Made by a program: the position numbers and the translations under genes. Positions 1 to 5,531 of a stretch of DNA of 6,788 bases are shown here, in pieces; position 1 is the stretch's first letter; the number at the start of each line of letters is the position of its first letter. The stretch comes from Candidatus Methanomethylophilaceae archaeon (lineage in GTDB: Archaea > Thermoplasmatota > Thermoplasmata > Methanomassiliicoccales > Methanomethylophilaceae), in assembly GCA_023230065.1 (NCBI GenBank), contig JALNYB010000068.1, positions 1-6,788 on the forward strand, in the 5' to 3' direction. The notes under the pieces are model-generated. The model saw only the letters and a program-made list of their open reading frames with translations, was not told the origin of the DNA and made no database searches.

Positions 1-38
1 CAACGTAGGGTCTGTATTGGTAGTTGTGAATTCTGCAT
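1..38 (-). CDS. possible 5' fragment of an unidentified gene
   Basis: On the minus strand, 45 nt beyond the ATPase stop, an ATG at 38-36 opens a frame that stays open to the window edge and reads MQNSQLPIQTLR. An AAGGAG motif (46-41) precedes it, but the gap to the ATG is only 2 nt, shorter than at the other genes here. No terminator-like T-tract separates it from the ATPase gene, so co-transcription is possible. Twelve codons are too few to name a family, and the frame could be open by chance. Confidence 0.25.
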   Translation of the reverse strand, partial: MQNSQLPIQTLR

Positions 39-83
39 TGCTCCTTATTTATTCAAGGCATTCAGAGTATCAGCGTGCAGATA

Positions 84-1448
84 TCACGAATACATATCGT
101 GAAGAGATATCAGGGTGACGTCATTCTTTTCCGCATATTCTTTGAGATCATCTGTGAATCCTGATTTCGAGAAGATGAACAATTTGACATTCATCAGCCC
201 TTTGACATAGGTTGAACGGTTTTCTAATGTATTCAATGATTCAAAGCCTATTGGTTTTGTACGATATTTGCATTCTGCGAACAAGGTATAGTCATCGTGT
301 CCGTTTGTTATGATTGCGACAATATCTATGTCAACATCCTCATCTTCTGCGCGACCCCACCATTTTCCTATGTCTTTGCATATGTAGTTGGCCTGTACAT
401 ATTCTGAACATGCATCTTCGAATGCATGGCCGAGATAGGTATCGATTTGATGTTTTATCCTATCGTAGATTGCGTCCTTATTATCATTGTGCAAAAGTGA
501 TGCATTTCCGTTTATTACGGAATAATAGAATCTCAGGAGGTTGTCTTTGATACGGAATAGGGGTTTTTTAGGTGCATTGCCCATCGGGTTGATCCTTTCC
601 ACAAGATCTAAGAATTCCATATTATTAAGATATCTAGAACATATTGCTTCTGAGACCGAGCTCTTTTCAGCTATTTCCTTTAGACGGCTGGAACCTTCTG
701 CTATGGTAGAAATTATCGTCTTATATGTACCGGACGGAGACAATTCTCTCTCTACGATACCTGAAGCTTCATCGCTGAGCGGTGCATATGTTTCTAAGAA
801 ACTATTTATTATACATTCTTTGAAATTGTCATCTGATAATATCTTGTGATACAAGGGCACTCCTCCAGCTATAAGATAGAGGGACATATTGTCTTCTTCA
901 GACATTCTGGGATGGAATTCTTTGCATTCTTTGTATGACAGTGGACGTATCTTCATACGATGGAGGAATCTTCCGAATAATGGTTTGTCATGTCCATCTA
1001 TTTCATCTGTCATTGTTCTTATAGATGATCCGCACAGTATGAGGAATAAATCCATTTTTTTCATATCATGGTCTATGAAATGTTGCAGTATCGAGGATAT
1101 ATGTGGGGCAGATTTTACAAGATAAGGGTATTCATCTATTATGAGTACTGTTTTTTTATTATTACAGGCTTCTTTTATAGCATCTAAAGCTTCAAAGAAG
1201 TTTGCGAAAGATTTGGTATCTTTTTTTGTGAATTCTGATATCGATCTTCTGATTCCTTCTAAGTTCATCAATTCAGATCCTTCTGTGGATGCAATAAAGA
1301 TCGTTCTTTTGTTTTTACAGAACTCATTGAGTAGAGATGTCTTTCCTATTCTCCTTCTACCGTAAATGGCGCAGGTCTCAGAATTGGGTTTGGAATATAA
1401 ATTTTCCAAGTTATTCAATTCGGGTCTTCTGCCGATGAATTCACACAT
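84..1448 (-). CDS. archaeal-type ATPase with C-terminal DUF234 (PD-(D/E)XK-like) region
   Basis: This is a 454-residue P-loop protein of the archaeal ATPase_2 / DUF234 kind, whose cellular role is not established. The N-terminus MCEFIGRRPEL is typical of the family and supports the start. Walker A is YGRRRIGKTS (residues 29-38), Walker B is VLIIDEYPYL (101-110, acidic pair D105-E106), and LILCGSS (136-142) follows at the sensor position. Residues about 240-285 look like a winged helix (LKEIAEKSSVSEAICSRYL). The C-terminal third has WWGR (363-366), D373/D375 in DVDIDIVAI and E392-C-K394 in FAECKY, the D...ExK spacing of PD-(D/E)XK nuclease folds. No signal peptide or membrane segment is visible, so it is probably cytoplasmic. 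It lies downstream of the his operon behind its own promoter, and hand-counted lines are 32-42% GC against 57-58% in two his lines, which may mean transfer. ATPase and DUF234 identity are firm; nuclease activity is inferred. Confidence 0.9.
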   Translation of the reverse strand: MCEFIGRRPELNNLENLYSKPNSETCAIYGRRRIGKTSLLNEFCKNKRTIFIASTEGSELMNLEGIRRSISEFTKKDTKSFANFFEALDAIKEACNNKKTVLIIDEYPYLVKSAPHISSILQHFIDHDMKKMDLFLILCGSSIRTMTDEIDGHDKPLFGRFLHRMKIRPLSYKECKEFHPRMSEEDNMSLYLIAGGVPLYHKILSDDNFKECIINSFLETYAPLSDEASGIVERELSPSGTYKTIISTIAEGSSRLKEIAEKSSVSEAICSRYLNNMEFLDLVERINPMGNAPKKPLFRIKDNLLRFYYSVINGNASLLHNDNKDAIYDRIKHQIDTYLGHAFEDACSEYVQANYICKDIGKWWGRAEDEDVDIDIVAIITNGHDDYTLFAECKYRTKPIGFESLNTLENRSTYVKGLMNVKLFIFSKSGFTDDLKEYAEKNDVTLISLHDMYS

Positions 1449-1469
1449 AACATGTAATGTGATTTTGAA

Positions 1470-1478
1470 TATATATTT
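1470..1478 (-). promoter_or_regulatory. TATA-like element of the ATPase gene
   Basis: The minus strand reads AAATATATA here, centred about 26 nt before the ATG at 1448, within a longer AT run (1470-1484). Archaeal transcription usually starts about 25 nt downstream of the TATA centre, so the mRNA would begin at or next to the start codon. No Shine-Dalgarno motif lies between this element and the ATG. The exact box is uncertain because the whole run is AT-rich. Confidence 0.5.
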
Positions 1479-1484
1479 ATTATT

Positions 1485-1508
1485 AATCTTAACTAAAAGG
1501 TAAAGATT
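1485..1508. repeat. tandem palindromic repeat, copy 1 (operator-like)
   Basis: A 24-bp imperfect palindrome with outer arms AATCTT and AAGATT and further inner symmetry (AC...GT). It matches copy 2 (1514-1537) at 23 of 24 positions, the difference being a G at 1499 against a T at 1528. It lies directly upstream of the ATPase TATA-like element, where an archaeal regulator would act on TBP/TFB binding. An operator is the likeliest reading, but no regulator is identified. Confidence 0.6.
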
Positions 1509-1537
1509 AAAAAAATCTTAACTAAAATGTAAAGATT
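1509..1537 (-). terminator. probable terminator of the his operon
   Basis: Transcripts leaving the PHP gene cross a pyrimidine-rich stretch (1551-1538) and then repeat copy 2, which ends in seven T residues (1515-1509 on the minus strand). T-tracts of this length are the usual archaeal termination signal. The preceding stem is only 6 A/T pairs and need not matter. It overlaps the ATPase upstream region, so one short stretch would serve two roles. Confidence 0.5.
1514..1537. repeat. tandem palindromic repeat, copy 2 (operator-like / terminator stem)
   Basis: The second copy of the 24-bp imperfect palindrome, with arms AATCTT and AAGATT, starts 29 bp after copy 1 with a 5-bp A-only spacer. As minus-strand RNA it could form a weak 6-bp A/U-rich stem just before the T-tract at 1515-1509, so it may also serve in termination of the his operon. 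Sequence conservation between the copies, including the loop, fits protein binding better than a purely structural role. Confidence 0.6.
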
Positions 1538-1551
1538 CAAAAGAAGAAGTT

Positions 1552-2202
1552 TCAGTAAAGGTGTTGGATGGCTTCGAAAGGTGTGACATTGATAGCTTTC
1601 TCAGCTTCTTCTCTCGTTAAGCCGGCTCCTAAAGCTACTGTCCATGCTGCTTTCTCATCCATGAGATTTTCTGGTGCATGAGTATCGGAATCAATCACCA
1701 TCTTCGCTCCGACCTCTCTTGCCATATTGGCAACATGACCGTTGGTTATATTGTGTCCCATTCTTCCGGTGATCTCCAGGATAACATCATTATCCTTAGC
1801 GATCTGAGCCTCCTCCAATGTGATAAATCCAGGATGAGCCAGTATATCTATTTCCGGATTCTGTGCCGATGCAAGATTGGTACCGGGCATGACAGGTTCC
1901 GTCACGGTCTCTCCGTGAACTACGATCCATTGTGCTCCGAATTTCCTGGCTTTCTTTGCGATAGCATCGATCTTGTTCGGAGGGACATGTGTGATCTCCA
2001 CTCCCGGAATGACCTTTATGTAATCTTGGCACAATTCAACTGCTTTGACCAAGTTGGTTACAACGAATTCTACATTCGTAACGTCCACATGGTCGGTTAT
2101 CGCGATGGCACTGTGATTGAGATACATTGCTCTTCTTACCAATTCTGACGGAATCAGTTCTCCGTCGCTGAATATTGTATGTGTATGCAGATCTATTCTC
2201 AT
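1552..2202 (-). CDS. PHP-domain phosphoesterase, candidate histidinol-phosphatase
   Basis: A 216-residue PHP-superfamily metal-dependent phosphoesterase. The metal-binding set looks complete: DLHTH (H6, H8), FSDG (D13), ITDHVD (H38), PGVEI (E69), VVHGE (H96), LAHPG (H123) and DSDTHAP (D173, H175), as in trinuclear-metal PHP enzymes. It is shorter than classical PHP histidinol-phosphatases of about 260-280 residues. Its start overlaps the hisIE stop in an ATGA, with GGAG at 2214-2211 giving an 8-nt spacer, so it is translated as the last gene of the his operon. Operon position suggests it hydrolyses histidinol phosphate to histidinol, filling the step otherwise unaccounted for here. That substrate is inferred, because PHP proteins also act on nucleotides and other phosphoesters. 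It is presumably cytoplasmic, as no signal peptide is seen. Fold certain, substrate moderately likely. Confidence 0.88.
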   Translation of the reverse strand: MRIDLHTHTIFSDGELIPSELVRRAMYLNHSAIAITDHVDVTNVEFVVTNLVKAVELCQDYIKVIPGVEITHVPPNKIDAIAKKARKFGAQWIVVHGETVTEPVMPGTNLASAQNPEIDILAHPGFITLEEAQIAKDNDVILEITGRMGHNITNGHVANMAREVGAKMVIDSDTHAPENLMDEKAAWTVALGAGLTREEAEKAINVTPFEAIQHLY

Positions 2203-2801
2203 TGTCTTCTCTCCACAAGTTTTTCATATACCTGTTCCATGGAAAGATCGGTCCCGATAACGGCTACCATCGAGTGGTATATCAGATCGGCCAGTTCCCA
2301 CGCCATTTCATCCTTGTCTCCATCTTTGATGGCAAGGGCGAATTCTCCCGCTTCTTCGATGACCTTCTTGCACATCTTTGTCTCGTCATTGAATAGTTTG
2401 CAGGTGTAGCTTTCATCTGAGGGGTTCTCTTTGCGGTCCTTTATGACCCTCCATAGATCTGGGATGATAGCCATTGTAGAATCGGGGTTGCCGTAGATCG
2501 TTTTGTAGAAGCACGAAGGCGCTCCCGTGTGGCAGGCAGCACCTGTTTGTTCCACACGTACCAGCAGAGTGTCGGAATCACAATCCGCCTGAATGGATTT
2601 GATCTTCTGAACGTGACCCGATTCTTCTCCCTTCTGCCACATTTTCTCTCTACTTCTTGACCAGAAATGTGTGTATCCCGTGGTTTCCATAAGGTGTACT
2701 GCTTCTTCGTTGGCCCAAGCTACCATAAGTACTTCGTTGGTCAGGTAATCCTGAACAACAACGGGAATCAATCCTTTCTCATCATATGTAAGTTCTATCA
2801 T
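2199..2801 (-). CDS. hisIE: bifunctional phosphoribosyl-AMP cyclohydrolase / phosphoribosyl-ATP pyrophosphatase
   Basis: A fused enzyme for steps 2 and 3 of histidine biosynthesis: the C-terminal half removes pyrophosphate from PR-ATP and the N-terminal half opens the adenine ring of PR-AMP. The HisI domain (about 1-105) shows [42 protein letters not shown] (73-77; metal ligands D73, D75, D77) and the zinc cysteines C74, C90 and C97. The HisE domain (about 113-200) has [19 protein letters not shown] and the MazG-like acidic set EEAGE (149-153), E169 and D172. The length of 200 is normal for the fusion. Many archaea keep hisI and hisE separate, so the fusion is a minor taxonomic clue. The gene overlaps both neighbours by ATGA, and GAGGAG at 2817-2812 serves as ribosome binding site. 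Identity is secure. Confidence 0.97.
   Translation of the reverse strand: MIELTYDEKGLIPVVVQDYLTNEVLMVAWANEEAVHLMETTGYTHFWSRSREKMWQKGEESGHVQKIKSIQADCDSDTLLVRVEQTGAACHTGAPSCFYKTIYGNPDSTMAIIPDLWRVIKDRKENPSDESYTCKLFNDETKMCKKVIEEAGEFALAIKDGDKDEMAWELADLIYHSMVAVIGTDLSMEQVYEKLVERRQ
2211..2214 (-). promoter_or_regulatory. Shine-Dalgarno of the PHP gene
   Basis: GGAG on the minus strand, 8 nt before the ATG at 2202 and inside the 3' end of hisIE. It supports the start that overlaps the hisIE stop. Confidence 0.7.
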
Positions 2802-3550
2802 CTTACTGCTACTCCTCTTTCTCTGAGATATGTTTTGATCTCTCCGACAGTGTGTTCGTTATAATGGAATATCGATGCCGCCAATGCTGCGGAGGCGCTG
2901 GTCTTGGTGAATACTTCATAGATGTGTTCTATCGAGCCGCATCCTCCGGAAGCTATTACAGGTATTGTCACTTCGTCAGCTATTGCATTGGTCAATGGAA
3001 GGTCATAACCTTTCTTTACACCGTCGGCATCTACGGATGTAAGGAGAATTTCTCCTGCCCCCAGGTCTTGAGCTTTCTGTGCCCATTCGACCGCATCCAA
3101 TCCCGTTGGCTTGGTTCCGCCGTGTGAGAATACCTCCCAATGATCTTTCATTCTTTTTGCATCTATTGCAACTACCACGCACTGTCTGCCGAAATCGATT
3201 GCTGATTCTGTGATTATGTCAGGATTCAAGATCGCTGCAGAGTTGACAGATACTTTATCCGCACCTGCGCTGAGCGCCGCATGCATATCTTGAGCTGTTC
3301 TGATGCCGCCGCCGACCGTTAAAGGCACGAATACCCGTTTCGCGGTCTCGGAAACAAGATCCAATGTGGTCTGCCTGTATTCTAATGATGCCGCGATATC
3401 AAGGAATGTTATTTCGTCTGCTCCCTGATTGCTATATCCTTCTGCAAGTTCGGGGGGGTATCCGACATCCTTTAGACCCAGGAAGTTCACACCTTTTACT
3501 ACCTTTCCGTTTTTGACATCAAGGCAGGGTATGATCCTTTTCGTAAGCAT
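2798..3550 (-). CDS. hisF: imidazole glycerol phosphate synthase cyclase subunit
   Basis: A 250-residue (beta/alpha)8-barrel that takes ammonia from the HisH glutaminase and converts PRFAR to imidazole glycerol phosphate and AICAR (step 5). The catalytic aspartates are in place: D11 in IIPCLDV and D130 in VVAIDAK. Phosphate-binding motifs LTVGGGIRT (77-85), SVDADGV (172-178) and IASGGCGS (199-206) are present. The length is standard. The usual GDPxELA motif reads GYPPELA at 30-36, and a run of seven C residues encodes the prolines there. The start abuts the hisB stop (TGAATG) with GGTGG at 3560-3556 upstream. The partner gene hisH is not in this window. Identity is secure. Confidence 0.97.
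   Translation of the reverse strand: MLTKRIIPCLDVKNGKVVKGVNFLGLKDVGYPPELAEGYSNQGADEITFLDIAASLEYRQTTLDLVSETAKRVFVPLTVGGGIRTAQDMHAALSAGADKVSVNSAAILNPDIITESAIDFGRQCVVVAIDAKRMKDHWEVFSHGGTKPTGLDAVEWAQKAQDLGAGEILLTSVDADGVKKGYDLPLTNAIADEVTIPVIASGGCGSIEHIYEVFTKTSASAALAASIFHYNEHTVGEIKTYLRERGVAVR
2812..2817 (-). promoter_or_regulatory. Shine-Dalgarno of hisIE
   Basis: GAGGAG on the minus strand, 10 nt before the ATG at 2801 and inside the end of hisF. It confirms translation from the ATGA overlap. Confidence 0.7.
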
Positions 3551-4099
3551 TCAGTCCACCTTTACGCTGTCTTTAGTGCTAAGCTCTGTTTTTCTGGCTT
3601 TCACGGCAAGGTTCAATGCTTTTCCAAGTGTTTTGAATGAAGCTTCGATAATGTGGTGCTCATCGAATCCTCTGATCTGCATTATGTGCATCGTTATGCC
3701 GGCAGACATGGCGAAACTTCTGAAGAAATGGTGATACAGCGGATCAGGGCAGTCGATGTCTGCATAGGGGCGGTCAACTATGTCTATCGATGTCATCACA
3801 AGCGCATCATCCATAGGTAGGATGACTGTAGCCATCCTTTCAACCGGTGCGGTACCCAGAGCCTGTTTGAACGCGGTTCCGAGTGTGATGGCAGTATCTT
3901 CTATCAGGTGGTGTTCGTTGTCTCCGCTAGCCCTCATCTTTATATCGAACGAGGCGTACCTTGCGAGAGTCTCTACCATGTGTTTGAGGAACTGAATATC
4001 GCATTCAACATCGAATTTTCCTGCTCCGTCGATGTCGAGTTCCACGAAAATCTGCGTTTCCCTGGTACTGCGTTCCAATTTAGTTGCCCTTTCTGTCAT
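3551..4099 (-). CDS. hisB: imidazoleglycerol-phosphate dehydratase
   Basis: A 182-residue monofunctional HisB, which dehydrates imidazole glycerol phosphate to imidazole acetol phosphate (step 6); the family normally forms a 24-mer with two metal ions per site. Both half-repeats carry their ligands: H40 (FLKHM), H63-H64-x-x-E67 (EHHLIED), H138 (ITMHI) and H148-H149-x-x-E152 (EHHIIEA). Probable phosphate contacts R88, R110 and the C-terminal STK (174-176) are also seen. It is divergent: the usual LDHM reads LKHM, and the loop before the first HH is about three residues shorter than the common GDxxxDDHH form. The N-terminus RSTRETQI is typical. It is the first gene of the his operon, and its own start has a TATA-like element but no Shine-Dalgarno. 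Identity is strong, and retained activity is likely. Confidence 0.94.
   Translation of the reverse strand: MTERATKLERSTRETQIFVELDIDGAGKFDVECDIQFLKHMVETLARYASFDIKMRASGDNEHHLIEDTAITLGTAFKQALGTAPVERMATVILPMDDALVMTSIDIVDRPYADIDCPDPLYHHFFRSFAMSAGITMHIMQIRGFDEHHIIEASFKTLGKALNLAVKARKTELSTKDSVKVD
3556..3560 (-). promoter_or_regulatory. Shine-Dalgarno of hisF
   Basis: GGTGG on the minus strand, 5 nt before the ATG at 3550, overlapping the last codons of hisB. It matches the GGTG part of the archaeal Shine-Dalgarno consensus. Confidence 0.6.
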
Positions 4100-4127
4100 A
4101 ATATTAAAGGTAAGTACGGCTTGACTG

Positions 4128-4135
4128 TATAATAA
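4128..4135 (-). promoter_or_regulatory. TATA-like element of the his operon
   Basis: The minus strand reads TTATTATA, centred about 32 nt before the hisB ATG at 4099, with the purine-containing CGATAA just upstream as a possible TFB element. Transcription would begin within a few nucleotides of the start codon. The intervening sequence has no Shine-Dalgarno, which fits a leaderless or nearly leaderless mRNA. Confidence 0.6.
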
Positions 4136-4141
4136 TTATCG

Positions 4142-4149
4142 TCGCGCGA
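4142..4149. promoter_or_regulatory. GC palindrome beside the his promoter
   Basis: TCGCGCGA is a perfect 8-bp palindrome standing out in an AT-rich spacer, a few bases upstream of the his TATA-like element. The position suits a regulator site, but 8 bp can occur by chance and I know no regulator with this motif. Confidence 0.25.
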
Positions 4150-4166
4150 GAGGGTCATTTGCGAGA

Positions 4167-4203
4167 AAACAAAAATAAGTGTGTCTTTCGGAGACTTTTG
4201 TTT
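4167..4203. other. imperfect hairpin in the his / cbi spacer
   Basis: The 3' arm AGAC-TTTTGTTT (4192-4203) is continuous. It pairs with GTCT (4183-4186) across the loop TTCGG and then with AAACAAAA (4167-4174), leaving an 8-nt one-sided bulge. That makes 12 Watson-Crick pairs in two segments. It could be a structured RNA, a weak terminator or a fold in DNA, and nothing in the sequence decides among them. Confidence 0.35.
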
Positions 4204-4361
4204 CAGTCTTTATGATAAGGTATCGTGTTGAAGATCGTGACATAGTTGTTGCTTTTGAAGCATTCAGATGCGGATGACAAATTCTGTCTCTAATTAATTG
4301 CATATCATCTTGTTATTCGGATGTTCGGCTAGATTTAAGCAACACGGATAACAGTACTAAG

Positions 4362-4370
4362 TATTATAAG
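4362..4370 (+). promoter_or_regulatory. TATA-like element of the cbi cluster
   Basis: TATTATAAG is centred about 31 nt before the cbiD ATG at 4397, nearly the same spacing as for hisB. No Shine-Dalgarno lies between, so the mRNA is probably leaderless or has a very short leader. The spacing also favours 4397 over the next in-frame ATG at 4436. Confidence 0.6.
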
Positions 4371-4396
4371 TTGGCATATTAATCCAATCTAAGCAG

Positions 4397-5530
4397 ATGA
4401 CACAAGAGAATAAAGTGTTCGTCAATAACAAATTGATGAGATGTGGGTACACCACGGGTACATGTGCCACAGCAGCATCAAAAGCGGCAGCGAAGATGCT
4501 TTTCAGCAGAGTCCCCCTGACCACTGTGAAGATAACAGTTCCAAGAGGACAGACTCTGACACTTGAGATCGAGTGCATAACGATAGAGAATGAAAGCGTC
4601 ACGTGTGCGGTCAGGAAGGACGGCGGAGATGATATCGACGCAACACATGGTACGTTGATATTCTCGACGGTTTTGTTGAGAGATGACGGAAAGATTGTTA
4701 TCGACGGCGGAAAAGGCGTCGGAAGGATCACGAGGAAAGGTTTGGACCAGCCTGTCGGTAATGCTGCAATAAACCATGTTCCGAGGAACATGATCTACGA
4801 GGCATTGGAAAGCGTCGGAAAGGAGAACGATCACAATTCAGGATTCACAGCTATAATCGAAGTGCCTGAAGGTGAGAAGATAGCAAAGAGGACATTCAAT
4901 CCTAATCTCGGGATAATAGGGGGCATATCGATCCTTGGAACATCGGGGATAGTAGAACCGATGAGCGAGGTAGCCCTCATAGAAACGATAAGGACCGAAA
5001 TGAAGATGCATGTTGCAGAGGGTGCGCAATATCTTATTGTTGTCCCCGGCAATTATGGAAAGGATTTCTTGGAAGAGATGGATTTCATTGGTAAAGATTC
5101 TGCCATAAAATGTAGTAATTTCGTGGGGGAAGCCTTGGATTGTGCTTTGGAACTGGGAGTAAAAGGACTTCTTTTGGTAGGCAATCTTGGAAAATTGGTC
5201 AAGATCGCAGGCGGGATAATGAACACTCATTCGAGGAATGCTGATGCCAGGATGGAGATACTGGCCGCAAACAGCATATTGGCTGGCGCAGATATTAATT
5301 CTGTGAAGGAGATACTGGGATGCGTTACAACGGATGATGCGTTGGATGTGATCAACGAGGCGGGGCTGATGAAGCCGACGATGGACCTCATCGCAGAGAA
5401 GATCCAAAACAGTATGGAACATCGCACGGGCGGGAAGATGCTGGTGGGAACGGTGGTCTTCTCGTCTAAATATGGAAAATTATGCGAATCAGCCAATGTA
5501 ACGGATCTTAGAGAGAGATTGAGGCAGTGA
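4397..5530 (+). CDS. cbiD: cobalt-precorrin-5B (C1)-methyltransferase
   Basis: A 377-residue CbiD, the SAM-dependent enzyme that methylates C-1 of cobalt-precorrin-5B to give cobalt-precorrin-6A in the anaerobic corrin pathway. Family motifs run in order: GYTTGTCATAASKAA (17-31), KDGGDDIDATHG (74-85), GVGRITRKGL (107-116), FNPNLGIIGGISILGTSGIV (167-186) with PMS after it, PGNYG (217-221), SNFVGEALDCALELG (240-254) and GKLVKIAGGIMNTHSRNADA (265-284). Length is in the usual range. The first ATG is preferred because the next (residue 14) would leave only two residues before the GYTTG motif and would fit the TATA spacing poorly. It is the first gene of the cbi cluster, and one base separates its stop from cbiG. 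Methanogens need the product as a cofactor of corrinoid methyltransferases. Identity is secure. Confidence 0.96.
   Translation: MTQENKVFVNNKLMRCGYTTGTCATAASKAAAKMLFSRVPLTTVKITVPRGQTLTLEIECITIENESVTCAVRKDGGDDIDATHGTLIFSTVLLRDDGKIVIDGGKGVGRITRKGLDQPVGNAAINHVPRNMIYEALESVGKENDHNSGFTAIIEVPEGEKIAKRTFNPNLGIIGGISILGTSGIVEPMSEVALIETIRTEMKMHVAEGAQYLIVVPGNYGKDFLEEMDFIGKDSAIKCSNFVGEALDCALELGVKGLLLVGNLGKLVKIAGGIMNTHSRNADARMEILAANSILAGADINSVKEILGCVTTDDALDVINEAGLMKPTMDLIAEKIQNSMEHRTGGKMLVGTVVFSSKYGKLCESANVTDLRERLRQ
5521..5524 (+). promoter_or_regulatory. Shine-Dalgarno of cbiG
   Basis: GAGG lies 7 nt before the ATG at 5532, inside the last codons of cbiD. Confidence 0.6.
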
Positions 5531-5531
5531 A

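Larger units (their letters stand above)
4100..4396. other. divergent his / cbi intergenic region
   Basis: This 297-bp spacer separates the minus-strand his operon from the plus-strand cbi cluster. It holds a TATA-like element near each end, an 8-bp palindrome beside the his promoter and an imperfect hairpin in its left half. The middle (about 4205-4355) shows no convincing gene or RNA that I can recognise. I see no match to the cobalamin riboswitch core. Confidence 0.7.

Noticed and set aside
1..102. Plus-strand frame open from the window edge to a TGA at 100-102, as a possible gene end
   Set aside because: Its 33 residues resemble nothing I know and it would run into the 3' end of the ATPase gene; a chance open frame is likelier.
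314..1365. Several plus-strand open frames opposite the ATPase gene
   Set aside because: They are antisense shadows of a clear coding gene, with no recognisable motifs or start signals.
1485..1537. Start of a CRISPR array
   Set aside because: There are only two units, separated by a 5-bp A-only spacer with no unique spacer sequence, and no cas gene is present.
4260..4271. GCAT-TCAG-ATGC mini-hairpin
   Set aside because: A 4-bp stem is expected often by chance and it has no T-tract or other context.
4179..4277. Small plus-strand frame in the his / cbi spacer (GTG at 4179 or ATG at 4212, 32 or 21 residues)
   Set aside because: There is no Shine-Dalgarno, no fitting TATA element and no recognisable sequence, and its length is within chance.
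4100..4396. Cobalamin riboswitch upstream of cbiD
   Set aside because: I found no B12-box-like core, the class is typical of bacteria, and the TATA element close to the ATG leaves no room for a long leader.
4478..5496. Minus-strand open frames opposite cbiD, the longest 194 codons
   Set aside because: cbiD is unambiguous by its motifs; the opposite frames have low-complexity, family-less translations.
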